Shown here: positions 1-7,234 of the stretch, one piece after another
How the letters are laid out: every line of letters begins with the position of its first letter
Position numbering within the stretch: position 1 is the stretch's first letter
Assembly: GCA_945949735.1 (NCBI GenBank)
Contig: CAMFFO010000010.1
Location: 1-34,853, forward strand
Direction of reading: 5' to 3'
From: an uncultured Clostridia bacterium
GTDB taxonomy: Bacteria > Bacillota > Clostridia > Oscillospirales > Oscillospiraceae
DNA: 34,853 nucleotides
Translations under genes and position numbers: made by a program
The notes under the pieces: generated by a model
What the model was told of the DNA's origin: nothing
What the model saw: only the letters and a program-made list of their open reading frames with translations
Databases searched by the model: none

Positions 1-53
1 TGGCACAAAATCTCTCGCTGAGCTTCCTTGCCGAATTATGCGGTGTAGCCTTA
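1..53 (+). repeat. 3' half of dispersed palindromic repeat (subfamily B), cut by window start
   Basis: The first 53 bases match the last 53 bases of the full copy at 13163-13330 with one mismatch and end in the same GCGGTGTAGCCTTA terminus. The 5' half lies outside the window. Confidence 0.9.
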
Positions 54-86
54 AACAAAAGTTCACCAATTTTTTCGTTCTGCTAC

Positions 87-115
87 TTTACAGCGGAGAA
101 AATATGGGATATAAT
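87..115 (+). promoter_or_regulatory. Predicted sigma-A promoter of ireB
   Basis: TTTACA (87-92) and TATAAT (110-115) are separated by 17 bp. The -10 lies 32 bp before the GTG start of ireB. Confidence 0.7.
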
Positions 116-147
116 ATCTATATTCTTTCACCAAGGAGGTACAGACC

Positions 148-402
148 GTGACGGATAAGGATACACAAAAATTCACAGTGCCCAGCGACGACAAGGAAAA
201 TATGCGCCGCATTCTCCGGAGCGTGTTTGACGCCTTGACAGAGAAGGGCTATAACCCGATCAATCAGATTGTTGGATATCTTCTGACAGAGGACCCGACC
301 TACATCACAAACTTCAACAACGCCCGCAGCATGATCTGCAAAATTGACCGGGATGAGCTGATGCAGGTTCTCGTCCGCGAGTATCTGTTCGACAAAAAAT
401 AA
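148..402 (+). CDS. ireB: IreB family regulatory phosphoprotein (UPF0297)
   Basis: An 84-residue protein of the IreB/DUF965 family. The family hallmark [13 protein letters not shown] is at residues 34-46, and the rest (DPTYI, then [13 protein letters not shown]) follows the family pattern over its whole length. In Enterococcus faecalis IreB is a substrate of the PASTA kinase IreK and affects cephalosporin tolerance; phosphorylation there is on N-terminal threonines, and this protein has Thr at 2, 6 and 10. The start is GTG at 148, set by AAGGAGG about 8 bp upstream. In many Firmicutes the gene sits between alaS and ruvX. Here its upstream neighbour is outside the window and downstream come a terminator and a repeat, so it may be the last gene of its unit or monocistronic. 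Confidence 0.93.
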   Translation: MTDKDTQKFTVPSDDKENMRRILRSVFDALTEKGYNPINQIVGYLLTEDPTYITNFNNARSMICKIDRDELMQVLVREYLFDKK

Positions 403-411
403 CCCTCAGCC

Positions 412-446
412 AAGAGGCTTTTGCCACGGCAAAGGCCTCTTGTTTT
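412..446 (+). terminator. Rho-independent terminator of ireB
   Basis: AAGAGGCTTTTG (412-423) pairs with CAAAGGCCTCTT (430-441), and TGTTTTG follows. It lies 9 bp after the ireB stop. Confidence 0.85.
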
Positions 447-490
447 GTACCTTCTCAACTTCATACTCCCCTCCGTCTTACTGACTAATC

Positions 491-658
491 TAAGGCAACA
501 CCGCACAATGGGGACTGCGGGCTTCGGCGGATCTTTTGCCCCAATCGTGCAGTATAAAAAATGGGAAATACATCCAGTATTCCCGCATTTTTCATACTTT
601 CGCTTGGGTCAAAATCTCTCGCCGAATCTCCTTGTCCCATTATGCGGTGCTGCCCTGA
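491..658 (+). repeat. Dispersed 168-bp palindromic repeat, subfamily A, copy 1
   Basis: A full-length copy from TAAGGCAACACCGC to GCGGTGCTGCCCTGA. The ends are complementary, and inner segments (GTATAAAAAATGGG against CCCGCATTTTTCATAC) also pair, so the whole unit can fold into one long hairpin. It is nearly identical to the copy at 8222-8389. Together with the terminator and the next promoter it fills the 372-bp gap between the first two genes. Short open frames cross it in both directions but look incidental. Confidence 0.93.
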
Positions 659-716
659 GTATTTGGGCATAATGTTATGTTAATCCCCGGTCGTTTCGGT
701 GAAAACTAACAAAAAC

Positions 717-745
717 TTGACTTTTAGATGACAATATGTTACAAT
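717..745 (+). promoter_or_regulatory. Predicted promoter of the 96-residue conserved gene
   Basis: TTGACT (717-722), a 17-bp spacer and TACAAT (740-745), 29 bp before the ATG at 775. The start AGGAGG (761-766) lies between. Confidence 0.7.
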
Positions 746-774
746 CCGATTACATTTTCCAGGAGGTTCCTATT

Positions 775-1065
775 ATGGCTGAAGATAAAGCAGTTTTGAT
801 GTACAAGGGCCGTCCTCTGATGCGGAAGGACAACCTTATCTATTATGGATCCATGGCTGACAGCCACATTGTTATGCTCCAGGTTCTGGAAACAAAAAAG
901 GTCAACGATCTGGACATTGCCACCCGGGTTTCCGTTCAGCTTCAGCTGACGGATCCTGCCGCCAGAAGCCGGGACCGCATCGTGAAAAAAAGCGAGAAAG
1001 ACGGCCTCTACACCGCCCTGGATGTGGGCTGTGTCTGGCTGGAGCGGGCCCTGGCGGGCAAATAG
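775..1065 (+). CDS. Conserved hypothetical protein, 96 residues
   Basis: No function recognised. The start is ATG 775, chosen because AGGAGG lies 8 bp upstream; a longer reading from 736 would place the -10 box inside the coding sequence. The protein is compact, without signal peptide, membrane segment or cysteine cluster (one Cys), and mixes beta-type stretches (HIVMLQVLET, RVSVQLQLTD) with charged segments (KKSEKDGL) and a helical C terminus. I have an impression of similar short proteins in other clostridial genomes, but that is recall. It has its own predicted promoter and is followed after 55 bp by the SH3-NlpC gene on the same strand, with only a weak hairpin (1074-1091) between, so the two may be co-transcribed. 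Confidence 0.8.
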   Translation: MAEDKAVLMYKGRPLMRKDNLIYYGSMADSHIVMLQVLETKKVNDLDIATRVSVQLQLTDPAARSRDRIVKKSEKDGLYTALDVGCVWLERALAGK

Positions 1066-1120
1066 AATTCCTAAGCCTCTTTATGGAGGCTGACCCAGAA
1101 ATGTAAGACGGAGGAACTGT

Positions 1121-2113
1121 ATGAACCATCTGAAACGACACATTTGTATAATGCTTACCATAGTGCTTCTGTGCGGCAGCCTGTGCCTGAACGCTTCCGC
1201 CGCGGGAACGCAAATGTACGGCATTGGCTTTGTAAATTCCACTTCCCTGCGCCTGCGCAGCGAACCCAGCACCTCTTCCTCGATTCTGGCCGTTGCTTCC
1301 GCCAATGAATGCGTGGTGGTCATCGGTCAGAGTGGGGACTGGTATCGTGTCAACTATAATTTGCAGGAAGGGTATATGCACAAATCCTACCTGGATGTCC
1401 TGACCCGTGAAAACGCGGAGCTGGGCTACTGCGTGGTTACCGGCTCCGGCGTAAACCTTCGCAGCGGCCCCGGCACGGGCTATCGTGTTGTAAGTACCGC
1501 CGCCAAGGGCGCGAAGTGCTACATCATCGGACTGAACGATGGTTGGTATAAGGTCATTTACGGCTCCAATATCTGCTATATCCGCAGCGATTATCTGGAG
1601 CTTACAGAGATTCCCTATGAGAATCAGGCGTCTCCCAACGCTCCGAAATTCTTCCGCCGGGGCAAATCCACCGGCATTGCTCCCAGCGCATCCGCGCTTT
1701 CCGCCACCTCTGACACGGTTGCTCAGGATTCCTACGGCTCTTCCCTCACCGGACAAGCCATTGTCGCGGAAGCACAGAAGTATCTCGGCGCCCCCTATGT
1801 ATACGGCGGTGCCTCCCCTGCCGGCTTTGACTGTTCGGGTCTTGTGTATTATGTTCTGAAAACCCTGGGCTACTCCCCGAACCGTACACCTGAGGCCCAG
1901 TATGCCCAAGGTACATACGTCAGCAAAGCAAACCTACTCCCCGGAGATATTGTATTCTTCTCCGGAAACGGCAGCACCATTACCCATGTTGGCATCTATG
2001 CCGGAAATGGACAGTTTATCCATTCTCCCAATTCCCGTTCTACGGTTTCCTATGCCAGTCTGACCAGCGGATATTGGTCGGAGCACTACTACGGTGCCCG
2101 TCGGGTCATCTGA
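1121..2113 (+). CDS. Secreted SH3-domain NlpC/P60 peptidoglycan hydrolase
   Basis: A 330-residue predicted extracellular endopeptidase that would cut peptide stems in peptidoglycan. Residues 1-28 form a signal peptide (basic start, hydrophobic core, NASA-A-type cleavage site). Two bacterial SH3 domains follow at about 32-95 and 105-163, each with the LRLRSEPST or VNLRSGPGTG signature and a GDWYRV/GWYKV element. A Ser/Ala-rich linker leads to the NlpC/P60 domain (about 212-330). The catalytic triad is visible: Cys238 in FDCSG, His289 in THVGIY and His301 in FIHSP. The start has GAGGAA about 5 bp upstream. Architecture and length are typical of Firmicute cell-wall hydrolases. No sortase motif is seen, so attachment to the wall is probably through SH3. 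Confidence 0.93.
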   Translation: MNHLKRHICIMLTIVLLCGSLCLNASAAGTQMYGIGFVNSTSLRLRSEPSTSSSILAVASANECVVVIGQSGDWYRVNYNLQEGYMHKSYLDVLTRENAELGYCVVTGSGVNLRSGPGTGYRVVSTAAKGAKCYIIGLNDGWYKVIYGSNICYIRSDYLELTEIPYENQASPNAPKFFRRGKSTGIAPSASALSATSDTVAQDSYGSSLTGQAIVAEAQKYLGAPYVYGGASPAGFDCSGLVYYVLKTLGYSPNRTPEAQYAQGTYVSKANLLPGDIVFFSGNGSTITHVGIYAGNGQFIHSPNSRSTVSYASLTSGYWSEHYYGARRVI

Positions 2114-2120
2114 TCCAGTT

Positions 2121-2168
2121 AAAAGAGCTGCTTCCCATTCCTCTGCGGAACCGGGAAGCAGCTTTTGC
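2121..2168 (+). terminator. Terminator after the NlpC/P60 gene
   Basis: GCTGCTTCCC (2127-2136) pairs perfectly with GGGAAGCAGC (2153-2162), followed by TTTT. A-rich bases precede it, so it may also stop minus-strand transcription. Confidence 0.85.
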
Positions 2169-2248
2169 ATTTGGGGTACTATGATCAACCTACGCCGGCG
2201 TATATATTTCCTCTCAGTTAAGGAACACCTTCTCGACCCGCATAACCG

Positions 2249-2292
2249 AAAAGCTGCCTTCTCCGCTATCAAGCGGTCGAAGGCAGTTTTCT
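2249..2292 (-). terminator. Terminator of the OYE/FAD oxidoreductase gene
   Basis: On the minus strand CTGCCTTC pairs with GAAGGCAG around a smaller CCGC/GCGG stem, followed by CTTTTC. It lies about 20 bp after the stop codon of the reductase gene. Confidence 0.75.
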
Positions 2293-2310
2293 TCCGGAAC
2301 CTGACTAAGA

Positions 2311-4257
2311 TCAGATCGCCAGAGCGGCGTGATGCCCCTGGTAGATGGCATTCGTAATATTGGCAACCCGGGCGCAGTCGCCGATTTCCCTTACGAAGGG
2401 TGCGCCGAACCGGAGCGCGTCCACCTGAGCCCGGTTGGAACGCTGCCCCACAGCACAGATCACCGTCTGCCCCGGGATCAGGATCTCCTCCCCTTCGGAA
2501 TTGCGGCAGACAAGACCTTCGCCGGTAACCCGAAGTCCCTGGCAGCTCGTATGGACAGTGGTGTATTGTTCCACCTGCTTCATCAGGATGGGTCGGTGGC
2601 GGATATTGCAGTCCACTGCCAAGGACTCCCGCATTTCTACCAGATGAACCTGCTTCCCTTCCATGCCCAGATGTACGGCGCATTCGCAGCCCGCCAGGCC
2701 TCCGCCCAGAACTACCACCTGATCCTTCACTCGATCCTTTTCCAGGTAATAATTGTTGACGATTACCACATTATCCCCGTCCATCCCGGGCAGCGGAGGC
2801 ACAATGGGTGAAGAGCCCACGGCGATGATCAACGCCTCCGGCTGTTCCCTGTCCAGGATCTCCGGCGTCAGGGCAGTGTTCAGACGAATGGCAACCTGCT
2901 CCCGCTCCAGCATCCTGGCCATGGAGAGGCTGAGCTGATACATTTCGTATTTAAACGGAATGGCCTGCTCACTTTTCAGAATACCCCCCAGCGCATCGCT
3001 CTTTTCAAACAGTGTTACCTTATGGCCCCGTCTGGCAGCAGTCAGAGCAGCCTGCATCCCGGCGACGCCGCCGCCCGCAACAAAGACCTTACGGCTTTTT
3101 GCGGCGGGAGTCACATCCAGTCCCTCGCATTCCCTGCCGATCAGAGGATTCACGGTACACCTTCTGGTTCCGGTAGAAGGCCGCTCGGCCATACAGGTAA
3201 AGCAGCGCAGACACCGGACAATCTCATCCTCCCGATTGGACATGACCTTTGCGGGAAGCTCCGGGTCTGCAAGGATTGCGCGGCCCATCTCCACCACGTC
3301 CGCCTTTCCGGAGGCAATGATCTCCTCCATCTGAGCGGGGTCATTCAGTCCGCCAATGGTTGCCACCGGAACCTTGACATGTTTTTTGATCTCAGCTGCA
3401 AGGTACACATTGCAGCCATGCGCACTGAACATAGAGGGGTGGGTATTGAAGAATCCGAACTGGTAGCTCCCCGCGGAGACATGGATCAGATCCACCAGAT
3501 CCTCTAGCGCCTTGGCGATTTCCACACCGCCCTGGAGATCATAGCCGCCCTCAAAAAGCTCGCTGCCGCTCATCCGCAGCTCAATGGGGAATCCGGGTCC
3601 TACCGCTTTACGGACACTAGTGAGCACCTGACGGGCAAAACGCAGCCGGTTTTCAAAAGAGCCCCCGTACTGATCCGTTCGATGATTGAACGCGGGAGAG
3701 AGGAACTGATTGATCAGCCATCCATGCCCCGCGTGAACCATGACCATCTGGAATCCGGCTCGCTTGGCCAGCGCAGCCGTCTCTGCGTAGGCATTTACGA
3801 TTTCATCAATCTGTTCTTGGGTCAGGGCTTTGACGCGGATGCCGTCAGGACGAACCCAGTCGCTGGGCCCATACTGACTGAGCCCTTTCTTCTTATCCTT
3901 GTCCACAAGGTAGGTTCCGGCGTACTGGCCAGAGTGGCTCAGCTCCACGCTGGGAACAGCGCCCTGCCGGGAGATCGCGTCAGCCACCCATGTCCAGCTC
4001 GCCAGGCACCCGGGCGTTTTCAAATCCAGGTGGAACATATGGGATGCGTCCGTAGCAGGATGAACCACCAGTTCGCTGGCAGTTACTGCGGCGGCGCCTC
4101 CCTTTGCCCGCAGCTCATAGAAAGCCGGTGTCCGTGGACCGACACAGCAATCAGCGGTGATATCCGTTCCGCCGATGGGTGCGGCAAACATCCGGTTCCG
4201 GAAGGTGACCCTGCCCAACGTGATGGGGGCACACAAATGAGGATACTTGGGGATCAT
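2311..4257 (-). CDS. OYE-type NADH:flavin oxidoreductase / FAD-dependent reductase (2-enoate reductase family)
   Basis: A 648-residue three-part redox enzyme of the 2,4-dienoyl-CoA reductase / trimethylamine dehydrogenase / BaiCD-like family. Residues about 1-330 form the FMN TIM barrel, with HAGHGWLINQFLSPAFN and RTDQYGGSFENR as in this family. A cysteine set CLRCFTC plus a Cys 12 residues later would hold a 4Fe-4S cluster. Then come an FAD dinucleotide fold (AGGGVAGMQAAL) and a second NAD(P) fold (LGGGLAGCECAV). Family members reduce activated C=C bonds or demethylate amines; the substrate here cannot be read. The start is ATG 4257, with AGGAGGC 7 bp upstream; a longer reading from 4338 begins at TTG without a site. 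It lies downstream of the PucR-type regulator on the same strand and has its own promoter. Confidence 0.9.
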   Translation of the reverse strand: MIPKYPHLCAPITLGRVTFRNRMFAAPIGGTDITADCCVGPRTPAFYELRAKGGAAAVTASELVVHPATDASHMFHLDLKTPGCLASWTWVADAISRQGAVPSVELSHSGQYAGTYLVDKDKKKGLSQYGPSDWVRPDGIRVKALTQEQIDEIVNAYAETAALAKRAGFQMVMVHAGHGWLINQFLSPAFNHRTDQYGGSFENRLRFARQVLTSVRKAVGPGFPIELRMSGSELFEGGYDLQGGVEIAKALEDLVDLIHVSAGSYQFGFFNTHPSMFSAHGCNVYLAAEIKKHVKVPVATIGGLNDPAQMEEIIASGKADVVEMGRAILADPELPAKVMSNREDEIVRCLRCFTCMAERPSTGTRRCTVNPLIGRECEGLDVTPAAKSRKVFVAGGGVAGMQAALTAARRGHKVTLFEKSDALGGILKSEQAIPFKYEMYQLSLSMARMLEREQVAIRLNTALTPEILDREQPEALIIAVGSSPIVPPLPGMDGDNVVIVNNYYLEKDRVKDQVVVLGGGLAGCECAVHLGMEGKQVHLVEMRESLAVDCNIRHRPILMKQVEQYTTVHTSCQGLRVTGEGLVCRNSEGEEILIPGQTVICAVGQRSNRAQVDALRFGAPFVREIGDCARVANITNAIYQGHHAALAI

Positions 4258-4452
4258 GTTTCTGCCTCCTGACCAAAGATATACAGCATCCTCCAAAAAC
4301 CATTTTGATGTTTTGGCTGAGAGATTTTGCTTCCTCAAGCGTTTCTAAAGGGCCGGAATACTATGTGTATTGCGGGCTTTTTAAAATGCATTGATGAAGT
4401 CAAAGATCCGTCCCAAACCCAAAAGAGTAAATCTTAGAGGTTCCTATAAAAT

Positions 4453-4482
4453 TATCTAACCACATTTTTCAGAGCTTGTCAA
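4453..4482 (-). promoter_or_regulatory. Predicted promoter of the OYE-type reductase
   Basis: On the minus strand TTGACA (4482-4477) is followed after 17 bp by TTAGAT, or after 18 bp by TAGATA. The transcript would have a leader of about 190 nt before the ATG at 4257; I recognise no riboswitch in it. Confidence 0.6.
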
Positions 4483-4501
4483 CCGTCGATGCTTCCGCTT
4501 T

Positions 4502-6058
4502 TTACATTTTAGGATATTTTCCCCGTTCCAGCAATTGGTAAGACAGAAGAAGATACAGCCTGAGGTCCGGATCATCCAGATTCAGCCGGGTCAGCTCCTG
4601 AATCTTTCCCAGCCGGTAGGTCAACGTTGTCCTGTGGATGATCAGTGCGGCAGCCGTCATGGGAATGCTTCTTTCACATTCCAGATATGTACGCAAAGTG
4701 TCATAGTACTGGGTGCCTGAGGCGGCGTCATGCTCCAGCAGCTGATGCAGAACCGGATGGGCCACCATCTGGGCAGGGAGCTTGACACAGGCGCTCTGGC
4801 GGATATAGGAAAGCGCACAGGACGCAAATGTTACCAGCCAATCGCTGCTGTCCGTCTTAGTGATGTAGTCCATGGCAATATCCGCCTGCAGGAACCCATG
4901 GTACAGCGCCCGGATCCCCTTGACAGGGTTGGAGATCCCGGCGTACATACAGCTGTCGCGGATCAGCGGAGCCAACTGCAGCCGCAGATTACCCGCGTCC
5001 ATCTTTGACTGCGTCATGTTCACCACGACGCATACCTGCTGCTGGTGCGGAAAGGAAACGCAGCCACTCAGCATAGAAGCCAGGCGGCTGTTGAGCACGT
5101 TGTCCACCCGCACGGTATTTCCCATATTCTGATTCTGCAGCTTCAGGCAGAGAAACTGATCCGTGGAATCCCAGTCCAGAATTCCCAGAATCGTCTGCAG
5201 ATCCCGTTCGTCTGCCTCCCCTGTGGTCATGATCTCAATAAAGGTTTCCTCAAAATTGTGATTGCCGCTCTGCATACCCATTTCCTGCCCGCGCATCCAG
5301 GCGATCACAAACTGAGCAAGATACTCCGCTGTGCGGAAATGCCCTGGCTGCAGGGGTGTTCCCACCTCGTTCACCAGCATCCGGCCTAAGTACCGCTCTC
5401 CGTCCCACAGGTTCACGAACAGGCTTCGCATGGTGTGCGGATACTGATCAACTCCCCAAATGCTGGCTTGATGCAGGGATAGCGTCTTTCTGTAACTGTC
5501 GTCGAATTTAAACTCATTGATCAACCACAGAGGAATGTACATCTTTTTGGATTTTTCATTGTACTCAAATTCCAGCATCCCATCCACATGGCTGGACTCA
5601 GCAAGCACGGCGAACAGATTGTCATGGATATAGACAGGATTCCCCAGGAACCTGCTCCCCACGCGGCAAAGCTGAACAAGACTTCCCCCGCTGCTGATGA
5701 CGTTGCTCAGATCCCTTTCAAAATCCCGGTAGCGCTGAAATACGGTAATGAGCAGGTTCAGGGTTTTTGCAAAGGGGCAGTGAATATTCCGAATATGCGG
5801 AGCTGCTCCCCTCAGGCTTCCAGTGGTGGCATAGCAATACTTGTCCGCCGGAAAACCCGTCTCCTCCCCCTCCGGAATCAGATACAGCGTATCCATTTCC
5901 AGATCCTTCTGCCCACAGTAGAGCAGGCAGCCCGACAGGGATGGCTGCTCCCCCGGCAGATAGGCGGAATAATCCCAGAGAAGCTCATCCATCTCGTCGG
6001 TGATCATCTGCAAATTCAGCTTCACGGACAGTTCCTGCCCTGTTCCAAAGCCAGGCAT
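4502..6058 (-). CDS. PucR-type helix-turn-helix transcriptional regulator
   Basis: A 518-residue predicted regulator. The C terminus carries the PucR/CdaR-type DNA-binding helix-turn-helix: a YDTLRTYLECERS helix, then MTAAALIIHRTTLTYRLGKI and LNLDDPDLRLYLLLSYQL, as in the HTH_30 domain. The first 400 residues are a probable sensory region with no motif I can name. PucR-type proteins usually control nearby catabolic genes in response to a ligand. The position, upstream of the OYE-type reductase and divergent from the acetyltransferase-UroD operon, makes those its likely targets (inference). The start is ATG 6058, with GGAGGG 6 bp upstream. The gene is separated from the reductase by 244 bp with a separate promoter. 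Confidence 0.88.
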   Translation of the reverse strand: MPGFGTGQELSVKLNLQMITDEMDELLWDYSAYLPGEQPSLSGCLLYCGQKDLEMDTLYLIPEGEETGFPADKYCYATTGSLRGAAPHIRNIHCPFAKTLNLLITVFQRYRDFERDLSNVISSGGSLVQLCRVGSRFLGNPVYIHDNLFAVLAESSHVDGMLEFEYNEKSKKMYIPLWLINEFKFDDSYRKTLSLHQASIWGVDQYPHTMRSLFVNLWDGERYLGRMLVNEVGTPLQPGHFRTAEYLAQFVIAWMRGQEMGMQSGNHNFEETFIEIMTTGEADERDLQTILGILDWDSTDQFLCLKLQNQNMGNTVRVDNVLNSRLASMLSGCVSFPHQQQVCVVVNMTQSKMDAGNLRLQLAPLIRDSCMYAGISNPVKGIRALYHGFLQADIAMDYITKTDSSDWLVTFASCALSYIRQSACVKLPAQMVAHPVLHQLLEHDAASGTQYYDTLRTYLECERSIPMTAAALIIHRTTLTYRLGKIQELTRLNLDDPDLRLYLLLSYQLLERGKYPKM

Positions 6059-6092
6059 GGCGCTCCCTCCCGGAATAATTCATTTCTCCTCC

Positions 6093-6121
6093 ATTATATC
6101 CTCATTTTTAAGGAATGACAA
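6093..6121 (-). promoter_or_regulatory. Predicted promoter of the PucR-type regulator
   Basis: On the minus strand TTGTCA (6121-6116), a 17-bp spacer and TATAAT (6098-6093). It diverges from the promoter at 6172-6200, so both could share a regulator site in the 50 bp between. Confidence 0.75.
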
Positions 6122-6171
6122 TAGGCAATTTCAGAAGAAAGAAGGAATTTAGAGTAAAAAATAAGTTCTAT

Positions 6172-6200
6172 TTGACAACCAATTTTCTCCATGATATGCT
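6172..6200 (+). promoter_or_regulatory. Predicted promoter of the NAT-UroD methyltransferase operon
   Basis: TTGACA (6172-6177), a 17-bp spacer and TATGCT (6195-6200). The leader to the acetyltransferase start would be about 180 nt and contains an internally deleted repeat copy. This explains the 329-bp gap 6059-6387. Confidence 0.7.
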
Positions 6201-6293
6201 TAATTTATAAATTTTGCACAAAGTATTTTGCATCAGTGCATTTTTCAAAAAGTTTATTTCCTCAAATTTGCGAATCCTTCCAACCGGATAATA

Positions 6294-6345
6294 TAAGGCA
6301 GCGCCGCATAATGGGGTAAGAGATTTGCCAAAGCCCGCAGTCGGA
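6294..6345 (-). repeat. Internally deleted copy of the 168-bp repeat (reverse orientation)
   Basis: TAAGGCAGCGCCGCATAATGGG at 6294-6315 (minor changes) matches the reverse complement of the repeat's right end. AGAGATTTGCC and AAGCCCGCAGTC follow, matching reverse-complement segments of both halves with the central hairpin missing. It lies in the 5' leader of the acetyltransferase gene. Confidence 0.7.
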
Positions 6346-6387
6346 TTTGCCCTATCTTTCCACACTGCGAAGGGCGTTATAGAAAGC

Positions 6388-7215
6388 ATGATTATGGATG
6401 AGTATCTTCTGAATGTACCGGAGTATCTTGCGCGCATCGGCATCCGGGAACCTGTCTGCGCGGACGAGGCTTCCCTGATCCGGCTGACACGGGCCCATCT
6501 GGAGGCGGTTCCTTTTGAAAATCTCGAGATCTGCTGCCAACGCCGGGAACCCTCCCTGGAGCCCCGGGACCTCTATATGAAAATTGTCGTTGGCCGCCGC
6601 GGAGGGTATTGCTTCGAACTGAACAAGCTGTTTTTCCTTCTCCTGAAGGAGCTGGGCTTCCAATGCCGCAGCATCCCCGCCAGGGTCGTTCATCACCGCA
6701 CGGAACCTCGACCCATATCGCACCGGGCAATCCTGGTGGCCCTGGGGGACGAGACATGGCTTTGCGATGTTGGTTTTGGAGGCGCGGGCCCCAAGGGCGC
6801 GATCCGTATGAACATTTCGGAGCCCCAGTGTATTTTTGGCGAGGAGTTTTCCGTTTCCATCGATCAAGGGATATACGCAGGAGAATATGTGCTCTCCCGC
6901 AGAGAAGAGGGCCGATGGGAGCCTGTTCTTGTATTGAAGGATGAACCCTGGCTGGAAGCGGACTTCAACACCCTGAATTCATATTATGCTACCTATCCCC
7001 GTTCCCCCTTCCTTCTGAAGCGGGTGCTTTACCGATGCACCCCCGACGGATGGATTTCCCTTGTAGGTAACACATTTACCGCTGTTGCCGGAACAAACAG
7101 GCAGATCGTGGAACTGCAAGCGGAACAGCAGCTTCAGGAAATAATCGAGCATCGGTTCGGTTTGTGTCTGAAGCAATCGACCGCTCCGACTCTTCCACTA
7201 AGCAATACATTATAA
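6388..7215 (+). CDS. Arylamine N-acetyltransferase
   Basis: A 275-residue NAT, the normal family length. The catalytic triad is visible at the usual positions: Cys75 in RRGGYCFELN, His112 in SHRAILV and Asp127 in LCDVGFGG. NATs move an acetyl group from acetyl-CoA to arylamines, hydrazines or arylhydroxylamines through an acetyl-Cys intermediate in the cytoplasm. The start is taken at ATG 6388 (MIMDEYLL); ATG 6394 is equally possible because the ribosome site (GAAAG) is weak. A longer frame from 6325 would be coded by repeat sequence and is rejected. It sits 19 bp upstream of the UroD-type methyltransferase gene, so the two are probably one operon. That pairing hints at an aromatic substrate for the demethylation system (inference). 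Confidence 0.93.
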   Translation: MIMDEYLLNVPEYLARIGIREPVCADEASLIRLTRAHLEAVPFENLEICCQRREPSLEPRDLYMKIVVGRRGGYCFELNKLFFLLLKELGFQCRSIPARVVHHRTEPRPISHRAILVALGDETWLCDVGFGGAGPKGAIRMNISEPQCIFGEEFSVSIDQGIYAGEYVLSRREEGRWEPVLVLKDEPWLEADFNTLNSYYATYPRSPFLLKRVLYRCTPDGWISLVGNTFTAVAGTNRQIVELQAEQQLQEIIEHRFGLCLKQSTAPTLPLSNTL

Positions 7216-7234
7216 AAATATTGGAGGTTTCATT

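Noticed and set aside
421..672. Open reading frames across the repeat copies (also 485-670, 8124-8456, 8196-8465)
   Set aside because: They run in both directions through a palindromic repeat, are not kept in frame between subfamilies and lack ribosome sites.
902..1909. Long minus-strand ORF opposite the NlpC/P60 gene
   Set aside because: Shadow frame of well-supported plus-strand genes, low-complexity Gly/Arg-rich and without a ribosome site.
4258..4338. N-terminal extension of the OYE-type reductase
   Set aside because: It begins at TTG without a ribosome site, whereas ATG 4257 has a strong one and matches the family N terminus.
4300..4340. Another degenerate repeat fragment (GAGAGATTTTG near 4319)
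   Set aside because: Only about 11 bases match and no terminal sequence is present.
5975..6083. Short out-of-frame ORF from ATG 6083 with a GGAGGAG site upstream of the PucR-type gene
   Set aside because: It ends after about 33 codons and overlaps the regulator in another frame; possible leader peptide, but no supporting feature.
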